From the NCBI RefSeq assembly GCF_014651715.1, contig NZ_BMXK01000012.1, forward strand, positions 62,001-126,000: 64,000 nucleotides of DNA, given 5' to 3'. A model generated the notes under the pieces. That model was not told where the DNA came from. It saw only the letters and a list, made by a program, of their open reading frames with translations, and did no database searches. The DNA is from Zhihengliuella salsuginis. Lineage in GTDB: Bacteria > Actinomycetota > Actinomycetes > Actinomycetales > Micrococcaceae. The position numbers and the translations under genes are program-made. Shown one piece after another: positions 10,426 to 19,561 of this stretch; positions within the stretch are counted from its first letter, which is position 1; every line of letters begins with the position of its first letter.

Positions 10426-11973
10426 GTGTTTAATTCACTCTCCGACCGCCTGACAGCCACCTTCAAGAACCTGCGTGGCAAAGGCCGCCTGACCGAGGCC
10501 GACGTCGACGGCACCGTTCGCGAAATCCGTCGTGCCCTGCTCGACGCCGACGTCGCCGTACCGGTCGTCCGCTCCTTCGTGAGCCGGGTGAAGGAACGCG
10601 CTCTCGGGCTCGAGGTCAGCCAGGCGTTGAACCCGGGCCAGCAGATCGTGAAGATCGTCAACGAGCAGCTCGTCGAGATCCTCGGCGGGCAGACCCGCCG
10701 CATCAACCTGGCGAAGAACCCGCCGACGGTCATCATGCTGGCCGGTCTGCAGGGCGCCGGCAAGACCACCCTGGCCGGCAAGCTCGCCAAGCACCTCAAG
10801 TCCGAGGGCCACACGCCGCTGCTCGTCGCGTGCGACCTGCAGCGCCCCAACGCGGTGAAGCAGCTCCAGATCAACGGCGAGCGTGCCGGCGTCCCGGTCT
10901 ACGCGCCGCACCCGGGCGTCTCCAACGAATTCGAGGAGGCCTCAGGCGATCCGGTGGTCGTCGCCCGCAACGGCGTCTCCGAGGCACGGCAGAAGCAGCA
11001 CGACGTCGTGATCGTCGATACGGCCGGCCGCCTGGGCGTGGACGAGGAGATGATGCAGCAGGCCGCGGACATCCGCGCCGCCATCAATCCCAACGAGGTG
11101 CTCTTCGTCATCGACTCGATGATCGGCCAGGATGCCGTCAACACGGCGCAGGCGTTCAACGAGGGCGTGGACTTCACCGGCGTCGTGCTCTCCAAGCTCG
11201 ACGGCGACGCGCGCGGCGGTGCCGCGCTCTCCGTGACGCACGTGACCGGCAAGCCCGTCATGTTCGCCTCCACGGGCGAGGGCCTGGACGACTTCGAGAT
11301 CTTCCACCCGGACCGGATGGCCGGCCGCATCCTGGAGATGGGCGACATCCTCACGCTCATCGAGCAGGCGGAGAAGTCCTGGGACAAGGGCGAAGCCGAG
11401 CGCATGGCGCAGAAGTTCGCCGACCAGGAGGACTTCACCCTCGAGGACTTCCTCGCGCAGATGCAGCAGGTCCGCAAGATGGGCTCGATGAAGAAGATGC
11501 TCGCGATGATGCCGGGGGCGGCGATCTCGAAGCAGCAGCTGGAGCAGTTCGACGAGAGCCAGATCGACCGAATCGAGGCCATCGTGCGCTCGATGACGCC
11601 GCACGAGCGGGTCGCCCCCAAGCTGCTCAACGGTTCGCGCCGGGCGCGCATCGCGCGCGGCTCCGGAGTGCACGTCTCCGAGGTCAACCAGCTGATGGAG
11701 CGTTTCAGCCAGGCCCAGAAGATGATGAAGAAGATGGCCGCCGGCGGCGGCATGCCGGGGATGCCCGGCGGCGGTGGCGGGGGCAAGGGCAAGAAGCAGG
11801 CCGCCAAGGGCAAGAAGAAGCAGAAGTTCGGCAACCCCGCCAAGGCCGCCCAGGCGGCGAAGGAGCAGTCCCAGAAGAAGCCGGGCACGCCGAGCGGGGC
11901 CGCCTTCGGCCAGGCGTCCAAGGATCTCGATCCGTCGGCGCTTCCCAAGGGCTTCGACAAGTTCCTGAAGTAG
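10426..11973 (+). CDS. ffh: Signal recognition particle protein Ffh
   Basis: A 515-residue GTPase that binds signal sequences and 4.5S RNA and delivers nascent chains to FtsY. The N domain opens with FNSLSDRLTATFKNLRGKG. The G domain has GLQGAGKTT (107-115), DTAGRL (198-203) and SKLDGDARGGA. The methionine-rich M domain (KMGSMKKMLAMMPGA; later RFSQAQKMMKKM) binds RNA and signal peptide. A Gly/Lys-rich low-complexity tail follows (MPGGGGGGKGKK), as in other actinobacteria. Start GTG 10426 follows GAAGGAA about ten bases upstream. A TAGGCT box at 10357-10362 is a possible promoter. The 4.5S RNA gene was not found in this window. Confidence 0.96.
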   Translation: MFNSLSDRLTATFKNLRGKGRLTEADVDGTVREIRRALLDADVAVPVVRSFVSRVKERALGLEVSQALNPGQQIVKIVNEQLVEILGGQTRRINLAKNPPTVIMLAGLQGAGKTTLAGKLAKHLKSEGHTPLLVACDLQRPNAVKQLQINGERAGVPVYAPHPGVSNEFEEASGDPVVVARNGVSEARQKQHDVVIVDTAGRLGVDEEMMQQAADIRAAINPNEVLFVIDSMIGQDAVNTAQAFNEGVDFTGVVLSKLDGDARGGAALSVTHVTGKPVMFASTGEGLDDFEIFHPDRMAGRILEMGDILTLIEQAEKSWDKGEAERMAQKFADQEDFTLEDFLAQMQQVRKMGSMKKMLAMMPGAAISKQQLEQFDESQIDRIEAIVRSMTPHERVAPKLLNGSRRARIARGSGVHVSEVNQLMERFSQAQKMMKKMAAGGGMPGMPGGGGGGKGKKQAAKGKKKQKFGNPAKAAQAAKEQSQKKPGTPSGAAFGQASKDLDPSALPKGFDKFLK

Positions 11974-12065
11974 GCGGGTCGGCCACCACGCCGCCGGCAG
12001 GAGCACTTGAGGCGATGGCGCGGCGCGCGGCGTCAGCCCCGTTCGCGTGCGGGCCGCGTCTCTGA

Positions 12066-12071
12066 CATAAT
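12066..12071 (+). promoter_or_regulatory. Candidate -10 box of rpsP
   Basis: CATAAT lies 18 bases after TTCGCG, a poor -35. It would give rpsP-khpA a leader of roughly 125 nucleotides. I saw no clear regulatory structure in that leader. Confidence 0.35.
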
Positions 12072-12203
12072 GGCGGGGTACTTGATCCGCGTGGCCCCTC
12101 TCTCCGCGCGTGCATCTCGTCCTCAGGACCCACTCAGTATGAACTGTCCCCACGGTGCAGAACTGTGCGGTCCGCCTTTAATGAAACAGGAGTGACCACA
12201 AAA

Positions 12204-12632
12204 GTGGCCGTTAAGATTCGTCTGAAGCGCTTCGGCAAGAAGCGCGCCCCGTACTACCGCGTCGTCGTCATGGACTCGCGCTCCAAGCGCGATGGCCGTG
12301 CCATCGAGGAGATCGGCAAGTACCACCCGACCGAAGAGCCCTCGTTCATCGAGATCAAGTCTGACCGCGCTCAGCACTGGCTCTCCGTCGGCGCCCAGCC
12401 GACCGAGCAGGTCGCCGCGATCCTCAAGATCACCGGTGACTGGCAGAAGCACAAGGGCATCGAGGGCCAGGAAGGCACTCTGAAGACCAAGGTCGCCAAG
12501 GATGCCTTCGTGGCTCCGGAGAAGGACTCGGTCATCCTGCCCGAGGCCATCACCCCGAAGGCCGACAAGGCTGCAGCAACCGAGGCTCCGGCCGAGGAAG
12601 CTGCCGAGGCTGAGTCCACCGAGGCCGAGTAG
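12204..12632 (+). CDS. rpsP: 30S ribosomal protein bS16
   Basis: A 142-residue small-subunit protein. The conserved bS16 start is (M)[18 protein letters not shown], followed by DSRSKRDGR and IGKYHP. A C-terminal Ala/Glu/Pro-rich tail (about 50 residues) extends beyond the ~80-90-residue core, as is common in high-GC actinobacteria. GTG 12204 gives the canonical N-terminus, with AGGAG 11 bases upstream. An in-frame GTG at 12192, which overlaps that AGGAG, would add four residues. khpA starts two bases after the stop, so the two are co-transcribed. Confidence 0.95.
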   Translation: MAVKIRLKRFGKKRAPYYRVVVMDSRSKRDGRAIEEIGKYHPTEEPSFIEIKSDRAQHWLSVGAQPTEQVAAILKITGDWQKHKGIEGQEGTLKTKVAKDAFVAPEKDSVILPEAITPKADKAAATEAPAEEAAEAESTEAE

Positions 12633-12634
12633 CC

Positions 12635-12877
12635 ATGCTGGCAGACGCCCTCGACCACCTGGTCCGCGGAATCGTCGATTCGCCCGATGACGTGGCGGTC
12701 TCCCTCAAGGAGAACCGCCGCGGCGAACTGCTCGAGGTCCGGGTCCACCCCGACGACCTCGGCCGGGTGATCGGCCGACAGGGGCGCACGGCGAAGTCGC
12801 TGCGCACCGTAGTCGCCGCGTTGGCCGGCGGTCAGCCGACACGGGTCGACGTGGTCGACACCGATCGTCGGCGCTGA
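12635..12877 (+). CDS. khpA: KH-domain RNA-binding protein KhpA
   Basis: An 80-residue single type-II KH domain. The RNA-binding GxxG loop is in GRVIGRQGRTAKSLR. KhpA pairs with KhpB (Jag/EloR) in many Gram-positives and binds structured RNAs; it is regularly encoded between rpsP and rimM, exactly as here. It lies two bases after rpsP and ends before a hairpin terminator. Confidence 0.92.
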   Translation: MLADALDHLVRGIVDSPDDVAVSLKENRRGELLEVRVHPDDLGRVIGRQGRTAKSLRTVVAALAGGQPTRVDVVDTDRRR

Positions 12878-12920
12878 CTCGAACAGTCAGCACGGGCAGT
12901 TGCCGGCTTGTGCACAACGG

Positions 12921-12956
12921 AAGAGGGCCCTGCGTCTCCGGACGCGGGGCCCTCTT
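12921..12956 (+). terminator. Hairpin terminator after khpA
   Basis: Arms of 16 bases (12921-12936 and 12941-12956) with one T-G wobble surround a TCCG loop. A short T-rich stretch follows (CGTTCTC). It separates rpsP-khpA from rimM-trmD. Confidence 0.75.
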
Positions 12957-12966
12957 TCGTTCTCGC

Positions 12967-12972
12967 TAGAAT
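12967..12972 (+). promoter_or_regulatory. Candidate -10 box of rimM-trmD
   Basis: TAGAAT lies eleven bases after the terminator stem and about 50 bases before rimM. It would restart transcription for rimM-trmD. No good -35 is visible, because that position falls in the terminator stem. Confidence 0.35.
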
Positions 12973-13023
12973 ATTCGCGCGGAGCGACGACGAGCCGCGC
13001 ACGATCCACGATGAGGAGACAGC

Positions 13024-13557
13024 ATGCGCCTGCAGGTGGCACGCATTGGAAAGCCGCACGGCATCCGCGGAGAGGTGACGGTCCAGGTGATGACCGACGC
13101 ACCCGAGGAGCGCTTCGTGCCCGGGCAGGTGCTCGATGTCGAACCGGAGTCTGCTGGACCGCTGACGGTAGCCCGGGCGCGCTGGAACAAGGAGATACTG
13201 CTCCTGGGCTTCGAGGAGGTCAAGGACCGCAACGGCGCCGAGGCGCTGCGCGGATCGCAGCTCTTCGTCGAGACCGATGAGGAGGAGCCTGTCGACGACG
13301 ATGCCTGGTACGCCCATGAACTGGTCGGCCTGGCGGCTGTTGTCGAGGGTCAGGCCATCGGCACCGTGAGCGGCCTCCGCCGGGGCGACGCGCAGGACCT
13401 GCTCGAGATCGAGCTGACGGGCGGCGGGGACGTCCTCGTCCCCTTCGTCGAGGAGATCGTCCCCGAAGTCGACCTGGAGGCGGAGCAGGTCATCCTCACC
13501 CCGCCGGCCGGCCTGCTGGAGCTCAACCAGCCCGAGGACCCGGAGGCGGGACGCTAA
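13024..13557 (+). CDS. rimM: 16S rRNA maturation factor RimM
   Basis: A 177-residue 30S assembly factor that binds bS19 and helps mature the 16S 3' domain. The N-terminal RimM domain begins [18 protein letters not shown]. The C-terminal PRC-barrel region includes the aromatic [14 protein letters not shown] and [15 protein letters not shown] 13024 follows GATGAGGAGACAGC, which provides a Shine-Dalgarno. trmD begins one base after the stop. Confidence 0.95.
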   Translation: MRLQVARIGKPHGIRGEVTVQVMTDAPEERFVPGQVLDVEPESAGPLTVARARWNKEILLLGFEEVKDRNGAEALRGSQLFVETDEEEPVDDDAWYAHELVGLAAVVEGQAIGTVSGLRRGDAQDLLEIELTGGGDVLVPFVEEIVPEVDLEAEQVILTPPAGLLELNQPEDPEAGR

Positions 13558-13558
13558 G

Positions 13559-14359
13559 GTGCGCATCGACGTCGTCAGCATCTTCCCCGAGTATCTCGCC
13601 GCACTCGACCTCTCCCTGATCGGCAAGGCCCGCCGCGACGGTCTGCTGGACGTGAACGTCCACGACCTGCGCGAGTACACGCACGACCGCCACCGCACGG
13701 TCGACGACACGCCGTACGGCGGGGGAGCCGGCATGGTCATGAAGGCCGAGCCGTGGTCCGAGGTCCTGAACGGGATCCGCGGAGCGCGCGAGTCCGCGGC
13801 CCCGGACGAGCGGCCCGTGCTGATCGTGCCCTCGCCGGCGGGCGCCGTCTTCAACCAGAAGATGGCCCACGACCTCGCCGAGGAGGAGCACCTCGTCTTC
13901 GCGTGCGGCCGCTACGAGGGCATCGACGAGCGGGTCGTCGAGTGGGCCGGGGAGCGCTTCGACGTGCGCCCGGTCAGCCTCGGCGACTACGTGCTCAACG
14001 GGGGAGAGGTGGCCGTGCTGGCCATGGTCGAGGCCGTCGGCCGACTCATCCCCGGGGTGGTCGGCAACCCGGAGTCCCTGGTCGAGGAATCGCACTCCGA
14101 CGGGCTCCTCGAGTACCCGGTCTACACCAAGCCCTCCGAGTGGAACGAGCGCCCGATACCGGAGGTGCTGCTCTCCGGCAACCACGCGCGGATCGCCCGC
14201 TGGCGCCGCGACGAGCAGTTCCGGCGCACCGCGCAGAGGCGCCCCGACCTCATCGCCGCCCTGGAACCGGCAGCTCTCGACAAGGACGACCGCGAGGTGC
14301 TGGCCGAATGCGGATTCGAGGTCCAGGCCGACGGCGTGACGGCGCGCGAACAGCGCTGA
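13559..14359 (+). CDS. trmD: tRNA (guanine-37-N1)-methyltransferase TrmD
   Basis: A 266-residue SAM-dependent enzyme that methylates G37 beside the anticodon to prevent +1 frameshifting. Family features include the start [26 protein letters not shown], the trefoil-knot cofactor loop [13 protein letters not shown] and [16 protein letters not shown] 13559 starts one base after rimM, indicating translational coupling. The order rimM-trmD-rplS is conserved in actinobacteria. Confidence 0.96.
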   Translation: MRIDVVSIFPEYLAALDLSLIGKARRDGLLDVNVHDLREYTHDRHRTVDDTPYGGGAGMVMKAEPWSEVLNGIRGARESAAPDERPVLIVPSPAGAVFNQKMAHDLAEEEHLVFACGRYEGIDERVVEWAGERFDVRPVSLGDYVLNGGEVAVLAMVEAVGRLIPGVVGNPESLVEESHSDGLLEYPVYTKPSEWNERPIPEVLLSGNHARIARWRRDEQFRRTAQRRPDLIAALEPAALDKDDREVLAECGFEVQADGVTAREQR

Positions 14360-14400
14360 TCGCCGGGTCCGCCGACCGCTGACACGGGGAGCCTGGCGTC

Positions 14401-14420
14401 GCCCGGCCGGACCGGCCGGG
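14401..14420 (+). terminator. Short GC hairpin after trmD
   Basis: CCCGGCCGG (14402-14410) and CCGGCCGGG (14412-14420) are complementary. With a five-base loop the usable stem is seven G-C pairs. No T-run follows, and its role as terminator is uncertain. Confidence 0.35.
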
Positions 14421-14451
14421 GCGTCGTCTGCGCCCCGGTGCGAGAGTGTGG

Positions 14452-14457
14452 AATAAT
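14452..14457 (+). promoter_or_regulatory. Candidate -10 box in the rplS leader region
   Basis: AATAAT stands out in this GC-rich 283-bp gap between trmD and rplS. It would place the rplS start site about 180 bases upstream of the gene. The -35 is not recognisable. Confidence 0.35.
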
Positions 14458-14642
14458 AGACTCTTGTGTCTGCTGGGTCCTCTCCTGCCGCAGGGGGAAC
14501 GGGCTGACAGCCAGACGACCGGCCACCCGACACGTGACCGGATATATCACTTCGGCGCGAGCATTCCCGAACCGGTCCGGTTCGGCCGCTCGGCCGCTTG
14601 AAAGGTGGAAGACCTGCGGCGTCCACCTAGGAGAACACCGAT

Positions 14643-15002
14643 ATGAACATCATCGATTCCGTCAATGCAGCTTCCCTGCGCAGCGATGTTCCGGACTTCC
14701 GTCCGGGCGACACCGTCAAGGTGCACGTCAACATCATCGAAGGCAAGAACACCCGTGTTCAGATCTTCCAGGGCTACGTTCTGGGCCGTCAGGGCCAGGG
14801 CGTCGGTGAGACCTTCACCGTCCGCAAGGTGTCCTTCGGCGTCGGCGTGGAGCGCACCTTCCCGGTGCACTCCCCGGTGATCGAGAAGATCGAGATCGCC
14901 GCCCGCGGCGATGTCCGCCGCGCGAAGCTGTACTACATGCGCGATCGCCACGGCAAGGCGGCACGCATCAAGGAGAAGCGCGACTTCAAGGGCGCCAAGT
15001 AG
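14643..15002 (+). CDS. rplS: 50S ribosomal protein bL19
   Basis: A 119-residue large-subunit protein at the 30S-50S interface. The conserved core is [13 protein letters not shown], then [34 protein letters not shown] and the basic end [22 protein letters not shown] 14643 follows TAGGAGAACACCGAT. A 283-bp leader separates it from trmD and the signal peptidase gene follows almost at once. Confidence 0.97.
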   Translation: MNIIDSVNAASLRSDVPDFRPGDTVKVHVNIIEGKNTRVQIFQGYVLGRQGQGVGETFTVRKVSFGVGVERTFPVHSPVIEKIEIAARGDVRRAKLYYMRDRHGKAARIKEKRDFKGAK

Positions 15003-15015
15003 GGCACTGCTCGAA

Positions 15016-15669
15016 TTGACGCGAGAATCTCCCGCCTCCGGCTCCAGCCGGGGGCAGTCGAAGCGCCAGTCCCGTTCGCGGGGCTGGCGCTTCGTCATCC
15101 CCGTCCTCCTGATCGGTGCCCTGGCCGCCCTCTTCGTGCGGTCCGCGCTGGTCGACTTCTTCTACATCTCCTCCGAGTCCATGACGCCGTCCCTGCAGCC
15201 CGGCGACGGACTCCTCGTCGACCGGACGGCCTACGACGGGATGCCCGCCCGGGGCGACGTCGTCGTCTTCGACGGGGCGGGCACACTGGCGCCCTACCGT
15301 TCCTCGAATCCGATCGACGACCTCCTGAAGGCGATGCGGGTCACCGGCAACGGCGACTACTTCGTCAAGCGCGTCATCGCCGTCGAAGGCGACACGCTCG
15401 CGTGCTGCGACCCCGACGGGCTGCTCCAGCTGAACGGGAACCCGCTGCCGGAGCCGTACCTGCACGACGGCGATGCTCCCAGCAGGGTCGAGTTCGAGGT
15501 GACCGTCCCCGAGGGGCGTTTCTGGGTCATGGGGGACCACCGCTCCGATTCGGCGGACTCGCGGGCCCTGCTCGGCGCGCCGGGTGGAGGTATGATTCCG
15601 GCAGATCGGGTCGTCGGCAGGGTAGACAGTATTGTGTGGCCTCTGGGCCGGATCGGGATCGAGCCCTGA
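15016..15669 (+). CDS. lepB: Signal peptidase I, first copy
   Basis: A 217-residue type I signal peptidase (S26) that removes signal peptides at the outer membrane face. One N-terminal membrane segment (FVIPVLLIGALAALFVRSAL) precedes box B SESMTPSL, with the nucleophile Ser55. Lys118 of YFVKRVIAVEGD is the general base, and the box E motif GDHRSDSADSR is present. No ATG or GTG precedes the membrane segment after rplS. TTG 15016, 11 bases after AGTAGGG, is the best start, although an ATG inside rplS (14911) is in frame. A second copy follows at 15734, an arrangement common in this family of bacteria. Confidence 0.9.
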   Translation: MTRESPASGSSRGQSKRQSRSRGWRFVIPVLLIGALAALFVRSALVDFFYISSESMTPSLQPGDGLLVDRTAYDGMPARGDVVVFDGAGTLAPYRSSNPIDDLLKAMRVTGNGDYFVKRVIAVEGDTLACCDPDGLLQLNGNPLPEPYLHDGDAPSRVEFEVTVPEGRFWVMGDHRSDSADSRALLGAPGGGMIPADRVVGRVDSIVWPLGRIGIEP

Positions 15670-15733
15670 TCCCGTGGTCTGACCGCATTGCGGGTTGCGG
15701 ACTCGAACGGCAGATGACGGTGGAAGGACACCA

Positions 15734-16444
15734 GTGACCAAGCACGAACACACCTCGTCCGGCGGGCGAAGCCGGCACGGCTCCGGCAAATGGGCCTGGG
15801 TCCGCGAGGTCCTGCTCATCGTCGCGGCGGCGCTGGTCATCTCCTTCGTCGTCAAGACGTTCTTCTTCCGCGCCTTCTACATCCCCTCCGGCTCGATGGA
15901 GCCGACGCTGGAGATCAACGACCGGATCTTCGTCAACCTGATGGTTCCGGGACCGTTCGAGCTGGAGCGCGGCGACGTCGTCGTCTTCCGCGACGAGCTC
16001 GGTTGGCTGGGCGAGGCAGCGGAGCCGGAGACCAACGTCGCCCAGGATGTTCTGATGTTCGTCGGTCTCGTCCCGGACCCCTCCAGCCAGCACCTGGTCA
16101 AACGCGTGGTCGGCCTGCCGGGCGACACCGTCGAATGCTGCGGCCCCGAGGGGCGCGTGGAGGTCAACGGGCAGGCCCTCGATGAGCCCTATGTGGCACC
16201 GGGAGCTGCCCCGAGCGACGTGCCCTTCGAGGTGACGATCCCGGAGGACAAGATCTGGGTCATGGGCGACCACCGAAACGCCTCGGCCGATTCGCGCTTC
16301 CACAACGAGCGGGGCGCCGGCTTCATCGACCTCGGCGACGTGGAGGGCAAGGCCTCCGTCATCGCGTGGCCCGTGAGCCGCCTCGGAGTCATCGACAGCC
16401 ACCACGAGGTCTTCGACGACGCCGGTTCCCGGGCGGCCGAGTGA
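15734..16444 (+). CDS. lepB: Signal peptidase I, second copy
   Basis: A 236-residue S26 peptidase. The membrane segment VLLIVAAALVISFVVKTFFF is followed by PSGSMEPTL (nucleophile Ser54), HLVKRVVGLPGD (Lys123) and GDHRNASADSR. Compared with the first copy it has a longer insertion after GDVVVFRDELG. GTG 15734 follows GGAAGGA at good spacing. The stop overlaps the rnhB start (GTGA at 16441-16444). The two paralogues may split preprotein substrates, but the sequence does not show which. Confidence 0.95.
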   Translation: MTKHEHTSSGGRSRHGSGKWAWVREVLLIVAAALVISFVVKTFFFRAFYIPSGSMEPTLEINDRIFVNLMVPGPFELERGDVVVFRDELGWLGEAAEPETNVAQDVLMFVGLVPDPSSQHLVKRVVGLPGDTVECCGPEGRVEVNGQALDEPYVAPGAAPSDVPFEVTIPEDKIWVMGDHRNASADSRFHNERGAGFIDLGDVEGKASVIAWPVSRLGVIDSHHEVFDDAGSRAAE

Positions 16445-17127
16445 CGACCAGGGCGCCGGACCTCGAGACCGAGACGCGGCTCGCCGCGCTGCACGGCCCT
16501 TGGGTGGCCGGGTGCGACGAGGTCGGGCGCGGGTCCCTGGCCGGACCGGTGACCGTCGGGCTCGTGGTCGTCGACCCGTCGTCGTCCGAACTGCTTCCCG
16601 GCGTCCGAGACAGCAAGCTGTTGCGCTCCGGGGCTCGCGTGGACCTGGTGGATGCGATCAAGGATTGGGCCGCCGCGTGGGGCGTCGGACACGCCACGCC
16701 CCAGGAGATCGACACCCTCGGCATCCTGCCGGCCACCGGGTTGGCGGGACGCCGGGCACTGGACGCCGCAGCGCGGAACCGGCGACCCGACGTCGTGCTC
16801 GTCGACGGCAACTACGATTGGCTGACTCCCGGCCGCCAGGCCAGCCTGTTCGAGGAGGAACGTGCCGGAGCAGACCGGCCAGGCGGGGGAGCCGACAGGT
16901 TGCCGCCCGTGACGACGCAGGTCAAAGCCGATCTGACGTGTTTGAGCGTCGCTGCCGCCTCGATCCTCGCCAAGGTCGATCGCGATCAGCTGATGTGCCG
17001 CCGGCACGAGAGCGAACCCCACTTCGGCTGGGAGAGCAACAAGGGGTACGGTACGCAGCACCACCGCGACGCGATTCGCACGCACGGGCCCAGCGACCAC
17101 CACCGGCGGTCGTGGAAACTGATCTGA
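16441..17127 (+). CDS. rnhB: Ribonuclease HII
   Basis: A 228-residue type 2 RNase H that nicks at single ribonucleotides misincorporated in DNA. Acidic catalytic residues are visible: Asp26 and Glu27 in GCDEVGRGSLAGP, Asp122 in LVDGNYD, and Asp180 in AKVDRD. Other family marks are DSKLL and KADLTCLSVAAASILAK. GTG 16441 overlaps the lepB stop, so it is translationally coupled to the signal peptidase gene. Confidence 0.95.
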   Translation: MTTRAPDLETETRLAALHGPWVAGCDEVGRGSLAGPVTVGLVVVDPSSSELLPGVRDSKLLRSGARVDLVDAIKDWAAAWGVGHATPQEIDTLGILPATGLAGRRALDAAARNRRPDVVLVDGNYDWLTPGRQASLFEEERAGADRPGGGADRLPPVTTQVKADLTCLSVAAASILAKVDRDQLMCRRHESEPHFGWESNKGYGTQHHRDAIRTHGPSDHHRRSWKLI

Positions 17128-17197
17128 AGCAGCGGGCGGCGGCCGGAAGGCGTGGCCGTCCGAAGTGGGGCACAATGGACTTCTACCGGGAGGAAAC

Positions 17198-17527
17198 ATG
17201 AGCGCTGAAGACCTCGAGAACTACGAGACCGACATGGAGCTCCAGCTCTATCGTGAGTACCGCGACGTCGTGCACCTGTTCAACTACGTGGTCGAGACCG
17301 AACGGCGCTTCTACCTCGCCAACCACGTCGATGTGCAGCCCCGCTCCGCCGACGGCGAAGTCTACTTCGACGTGACACTGCAGGACGCGTGGGTCTGGGA
17401 TGTGTACCGGACGGCCCGTTTCGTCAAGCAGGTCCGGGTGATCACGTTCAAGGACGTGAACGTCGAGGAACTGACCAAAACCGACGATCTCACTGTTCAG
17501 AAGGCCGCCGGGCTCGACCGGCACTGA
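17198..17527 (+). CDS. DUF2469 family protein
   Basis: A 109-residue acidic protein of an actinobacterial family with no established function. It has the conserved start SAEDLENYETDMELQLYREYRDV, then ETERRFYLANHVD and DAWVWDVYR. ATG 17198 follows GGGAGGAAAC. It is regularly found between rnhB and yraN, as here. A hairpin directly downstream ends this unit. Confidence 0.88.
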   Translation: MSAEDLENYETDMELQLYREYRDVVHLFNYVVETERRFYLANHVDVQPRSADGEVYFDVTLQDAWVWDVYRTARFVKQVRVITFKDVNVEELTKTDDLTVQKAAGLDRH

Positions 17528-17573
17528 ACGGCACTCCCCGTCCACAGGGGAGGAAACGCACCGAAGCATCCAC

Positions 17574-17602
17574 AAGGCCCCGGGAAACGATCCCGGGGCC
17601 TT
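17574..17602 (+). terminator. Hairpin after the DUF2469 gene
   Basis: Perfect 12-bp arms at 17574-17585 and 17591-17602 enclose AACGA. No T-run follows. It lies 47 bases after the stop codon and 34 before yraN. Confidence 0.6.
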
Positions 17603-17636
17603 CGTCGTGCCCGCAGGCTGGTGGCGGAGGTACGAC

Positions 17637-17993
17637 ATGGGACACAATCAGGAACTGGGTGCACGCGGCGAGGAGCTCGCCGCGAGGTATCTCACGGCCA
17701 ACGGCTACGAGATCCTCGAGCGGAACTGGCGCTGCCGGGACGGGGAGATCGACATCGTCGCCTCCCGGCGTGGAGTGCACGTCGTCGTCGAGGTCAAGAC
17801 CCGCACGTCCGACGACTACGGGCACGCCGCCGAAGCCGTGACCGAACGGAAACGACGGCGGCTCTTCGGCCTGGCCTGGCAGTGGTCCAGAAGTGCAGGC
17901 ATCCCGGTCCGGCGGCTGCAGGTGGACGTGATCGCCATCGAGTGCGCCGGCGACCGTTTCCGGCTGGACCACATCGAGGCGGTCACGGCATGA
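17637..17993 (+). CDS. UPF0102/YraN family nuclease-like protein
   Basis: A 118-residue protein with the restriction-endonuclease-like fold of the YraN family. GEIDIVA and VVVEVKTRTSD supply the Asp...Glu-x-Lys pattern of PD-(D/E)XK nucleases. The cellular role is not settled. ATG 17637 follows GGCGGAGG. Its stop overlaps the comM start (ATGA at 17990-17993), making a yraN-comM-dprA unit as in many bacteria. Confidence 0.9.
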   Translation: MGHNQELGARGEELAARYLTANGYEILERNWRCRDGEIDIVASRRGVHVVVEVKTRTSDDYGHAAEAVTERKRRRLFGLAWQWSRSAGIPVRRLQVDVIAIECAGDRFRLDHIEAVTA

Positions 17994-19561
17994 GCGGCGG
18001 CAACCTCGGCCGCGCGACCGGAGTCGCGCTCACAGGACTGACGGGTCACATCGTCGACGTCGAAGCCGACATCGGCGGCGGGCTCCCGGCTTTCGTCCTG
18101 CTCGGACTGCCCGATGCCTCGCTCGGCGAGGCCCGCGACAGGATCCGGTCGGCAGCACGGAATACCGGCGTCGGGCTGAGCCCGCGGCGGATCACCGTCA
18201 ATCTGCAGCCGGCCTCGCTTCCGAAGCGCGGATCGGCGCTCGACCTCGCGATCGTCGCAGCGGCCCTGTCGGCCGACGGGACCATGGACGCGCAGGACGA
18301 CACGCTTTACATCGGCGAGCTGGGCCTGGACGGCATGATCCGGCCCGTGCCGGGAGTCCTGCCGGCCGTCCTCGCAGGCGTTCAACACGGCTATCGGAAG
18401 TTCGCCGTGCCACGGGCAAACCTCGAGGAGGCACGGCTGGTCACCGGTGCGGAGGTGTCGGGCTACCGTCACCTGGCCGACGTGGTCGCCGCTTCCGGGG
18501 CGCCGCCGGAGACCGTCCGTCAACTCCGGTGGAGCAGCGGGATCTCCCGCGAAGCCGCGTCGCGCCGGCCGCTGGCGCCACGAGGAACGGAACGGGAGGC
18601 TGTGGCCGACTACTCGGATGTGCGGGGCCAGGAGTCCGCGCGCTTCGCGCTCGAGGTCTCGGCCGCGGGCCGGCACCACGTCATGCTCAGGGGGGAGCCG
18701 GGCGCGGGCAAGACGATGCTGGCGGAGAGGCTGCCGACGATCCTTCCGCCCCTCGACGACGACGAGGCCCTCGAGGTGACCGCAGTGCATTCCGTCGAGG
18801 GCCGCGAGCCCGTGAGCCGGCTGATCCGCCAGCCGCCACTGGTCAGCCCGCATCACACGGCCACCATGGCGGCGCTGGTCGGCGGGGGCAGCGGCATCCC
18901 CAGACCTGGAGCGGCGAGCAGGGCGCACCGGGGAGTGCTCTTCCTCGACGAGGCCCCCGAGTTCCGCGGCGGAGTGCTCGACGCGCTGCGGCAACCCCTG
19001 GAATCGGGCGAGATGACAGTGCACCGGGCGGCCGGGGCCGCGACGTTCCCGGCCAGATTCCAGCTCGTTCTCGCCGCCAACCTGTGCCCCTGCGGCCGGA
19101 GCGCCCCTGGCGGGCGCGACTGCGAGTGCACACCCACAGCGCGCCGACGGTATCTCGGACGCCTGTCGGGACCCTTGCTAGACCGGGTCGATATCCAGGT
19201 CGCCGTCCCGCGCGTCGCACCGACCTATCTCGCGAGCGCGCCCGATCCGGAATCCAGCGCCCAGATCCGGAACCGCGTCAGCGAGGCCCGCAGCAGGCAG
19301 GACCGGCGGCTGCGGAACGTCGGCTTGCGAACCAACGGGGAGATCCCGAGCCGGCTGCTCCGCGGTGAACTCGCACCACCGGCCGCATCACTCCCGAAAC
19401 TCGATGAGGCCTTCCGCCGGGGGTGGTTGAGCGCCCGCGGGTACGACCGCGTGATCCGCCTGGGCTGGACGATCGCGGACCTCAACCGGCGAGACACCCC
19501 GTCTCTCGAGGACCTCGACGTCGCCTTGCAACTACGCCAGAACCAGGAACGGACCCCATGA
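17990..19561 (+). CDS. comM: ComM/YifB family Mg-chelatase-like AAA+ ATPase
   Basis: A 523-residue AAA+ protein. ComM is a hexameric helicase that promotes branch migration during natural transformation in Gram-negative bacteria; its actinobacterial role is less clear. An N-terminal Lon-like substrate domain (GLPAFVLLGLPDASLGEARDR) precedes Walker A GEPGAGKT (235-242), Walker B GVLFLDEAPE, and the cysteine cluster [17 protein letters not shown]. The C-terminal Mg-chelatase subdomain ends near the stop. It overlaps yraN and dprA by four bases each. Confidence 0.93.
   Translation: MSGGNLGRATGVALTGLTGHIVDVEADIGGGLPAFVLLGLPDASLGEARDRIRSAARNTGVGLSPRRITVNLQPASLPKRGSALDLAIVAAALSADGTMDAQDDTLYIGELGLDGMIRPVPGVLPAVLAGVQHGYRKFAVPRANLEEARLVTGAEVSGYRHLADVVAASGAPPETVRQLRWSSGISREAASRRPLAPRGTEREAVADYSDVRGQESARFALEVSAAGRHHVMLRGEPGAGKTMLAERLPTILPPLDDDEALEVTAVHSVEGREPVSRLIRQPPLVSPHHTATMAALVGGGSGIPRPGAASRAHRGVLFLDEAPEFRGGVLDALRQPLESGEMTVHRAAGAATFPARFQLVLAANLCPCGRSAPGGRDCECTPTARRRYLGRLSGPLLDRVDIQVAVPRVAPTYLASAPDPESSAQIRNRVSEARSRQDRRLRNVGLRTNGEIPSRLLRGELAPPAASLPKLDEAFRRGWLSARGYDRVIRLGWTIADLNRRDTPSLEDLDVALQLRQNQERTP

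Noticed and set aside
12908-12917. TTGTGCACAA, similar to a DnaA box
   Set aside because: A single site differing from the TTGTCCACA consensus, between khpA and its terminator, with no cluster of boxes or origin genes.
15001-15669. Starting the first lepB at ATG 14911, inside rplS
   Set aside because: It would overlap rplS by 92 bases and add a basic out-of-frame translation of ribosomal-protein codons; TTG 15016 gives a normal signal-peptidase N-terminus.
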